DNA from: Pseudomonas sp. DY-1
GTDB lineage: Bacteria > Pseudomonadota > Gammaproteobacteria > Pseudomonadales > Pseudomonadaceae
DNA length: 64,000 nt
Direction of reading: 5' to 3'
Assembly: GCF_003626975.1 (NCBI RefSeq)
Contig: NZ_CP032616.1
Location: 4,030,001-4,094,000, forward strand
The position numbers and the translations under genes are program-made. The notes beneath the pieces are model-generated. The model searched no databases, was not told where the DNA came from, and saw only the letters and a list, made by a program, of their open reading frames with translations. This document shows, piece by piece, positions 63,473 through 64,000 of this stretch (position 1 is the stretch's first letter; each line of letters opens with the position of its first letter).

Positions 63473-63494
63473 CCCTCTCCCTGAAGGGAGAGGG
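63473..63494. repeat. CCCTCTCCC hairpin in the sbp-cysT gap
   Basis: CCCTCTCCC (63473-63481), loop TGAA, GGGAGAGGG (63486-63494), part of the same dispersed class as 11718-11739. There is no T run. It could make sbp more abundant than cysT. Confidence 0.7.
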
Positions 63495-63580
63495 GGCTCG
63501 AAGGCCTGATCTCCGGATCGGGCCTCTTTGCTGTCAGCGGGAGAGAAACCAAGCGTTCCAACGCAGAGTAAGGACAGAAC

Positions 63581-64000
63581 ATGTCGCGACGCATCTCCCC
63601 GGTCATACCCGGCTTCGGGCTGACCCTGGGATACACCCTGGTGTATCTCAGCCTCCTGGTCCTGATTCCCCTGGGTGCCCTGTTCCTCAAGACCACCGAG
63701 CTGACCTGGGTCCAGTTCTGGACCATCATCAGCGCCCCCCGCGTGATCGCCGCCCTCAAGCTCAGCTTCGGTACCGCCCTGGCGGCCGCCGTGATCAATG
63801 GCATCATCGGCACCCTGCTGGCCTGGGTGCTGGTGCGCTACGACTTCTTCGGCCGCAAGGTCATCGACGCCATGGTCGACCTGCCTTTCGCGCTGCCCAC
63901 CGCGGTCGCCGGTATCGCCCTCACCGCGCTCTATGCGCCCGCGGGCCTGGTGGGCCAGTTCGCCACCGACCTCGGTTTCAAGATTGCCTACACCCCGCTC
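63581..64000 (+). CDS. cysT: Sulfate ABC transporter permease CysT, 5' part cut by window edge
   Basis: First 140 codons of the sulfate/thiosulfate permease CysT (CysU). MSRRISPVIPGFGLTLGYTLVYLSLLVLIPL gives the first membrane segment, then LSFGTALAAAVINGIIGTLLAWVLVRY and DLPFALPTAVAGIALTALY of the permease domain. TAAGGACAG precedes the ATG. The rest, and probably cysW and cysA, lie beyond the right edge. Confidence 0.95.
   Translation, partial: MSRRISPVIPGFGLTLGYTLVYLSLLVLIPLGALFLKTTELTWVQFWTIISAPRVIAALKLSFGTALAAAVINGIIGTLLAWVLVRYDFFGRKVIDAMVDLPFALPTAVAGIALTALYAPAGLVGQFATDLGFKIAYTPL

Overview
The window is a piece of a high-GC Pseudomonas chromosome. Gene content and order resemble P. aeruginosa (spu/agu, ats, tonB-exbBD, mdc, desA, oscA-sbp-cys neighbourhoods) and the sulfonate region of P. 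putida (lsfA-ssu, porin, tau). I saw no rRNA, tRNA, prophage, insertion sequence or CRISPR array. Dispersed REP-type hairpins are frequent in the intergenic gaps.

Layout. 1-6543: polyamine and agmatine catabolism (spuA partial, spuI, a PotF-like binding protein, aguR, aguB, aguA). 6734-11518 (minus): alkanesulfonate operon lsfA-ssuADCBF, without the flavin reductase gene ssuE. 12003-13334: OprD/OprE-family porin. 13740-19496 (plus): tauABCD and an OPT-family transporter. 19574-26948 (minus): an uncharacterised set made of a GntR regulator, an AprA-like flavoprotein, an AprB-like ferredoxin, a binding protein with a NosL-like C-terminus, ABC permease and ATPase, a HEAT-repeat protein and a DUF971 protein. 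27129-32948: PLP lyase, orphan MetQ, D-cysteine desulfhydrase and a cystine ABC transporter. 33307-36604: MFS transporter, NTF2-like protein, a degenerate sigma-54 activator-like protein and a small hydrolase. 36819-45103: malonate decarboxylase cluster (mdcABCDEGH, madLM) with its LysR regulator. 45338-47315: TonB-ExbB-ExbD. 47693-53755: sulfate-ester genes (atsK, LysR regulator, atsR, atsB, atsC). 53823-59863: diguanylate cyclase, an efflux pair with a LysR gene, a small exported protein and desA. 60036-64000: PAS-GGDEF-EAL protein, oscA, sbp and the start of cysT.

The common theme is sulfur scavenging. Importers for sulfonates, taurine, cystine, sulfate esters and sulfate sit beside the enzymes that release sulfite or sulfide. 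Several of these promoters share AT-rich inverted repeats with TTATTC/GAATAA or ATTCTT/AAGAAT half-sites, which suggests a common sulfate-starvation control (inference). The strongest candidate for an undescribed system is the 19574-26948 cluster. It has the signature of ABC import of an oxyanion or organosulfur compound coupled to a cytoplasmic FAD/[4Fe-4S] oxidoreductase, with accessory proteins that may serve Fe-S assembly. Its substrate cannot be read from the sequence.
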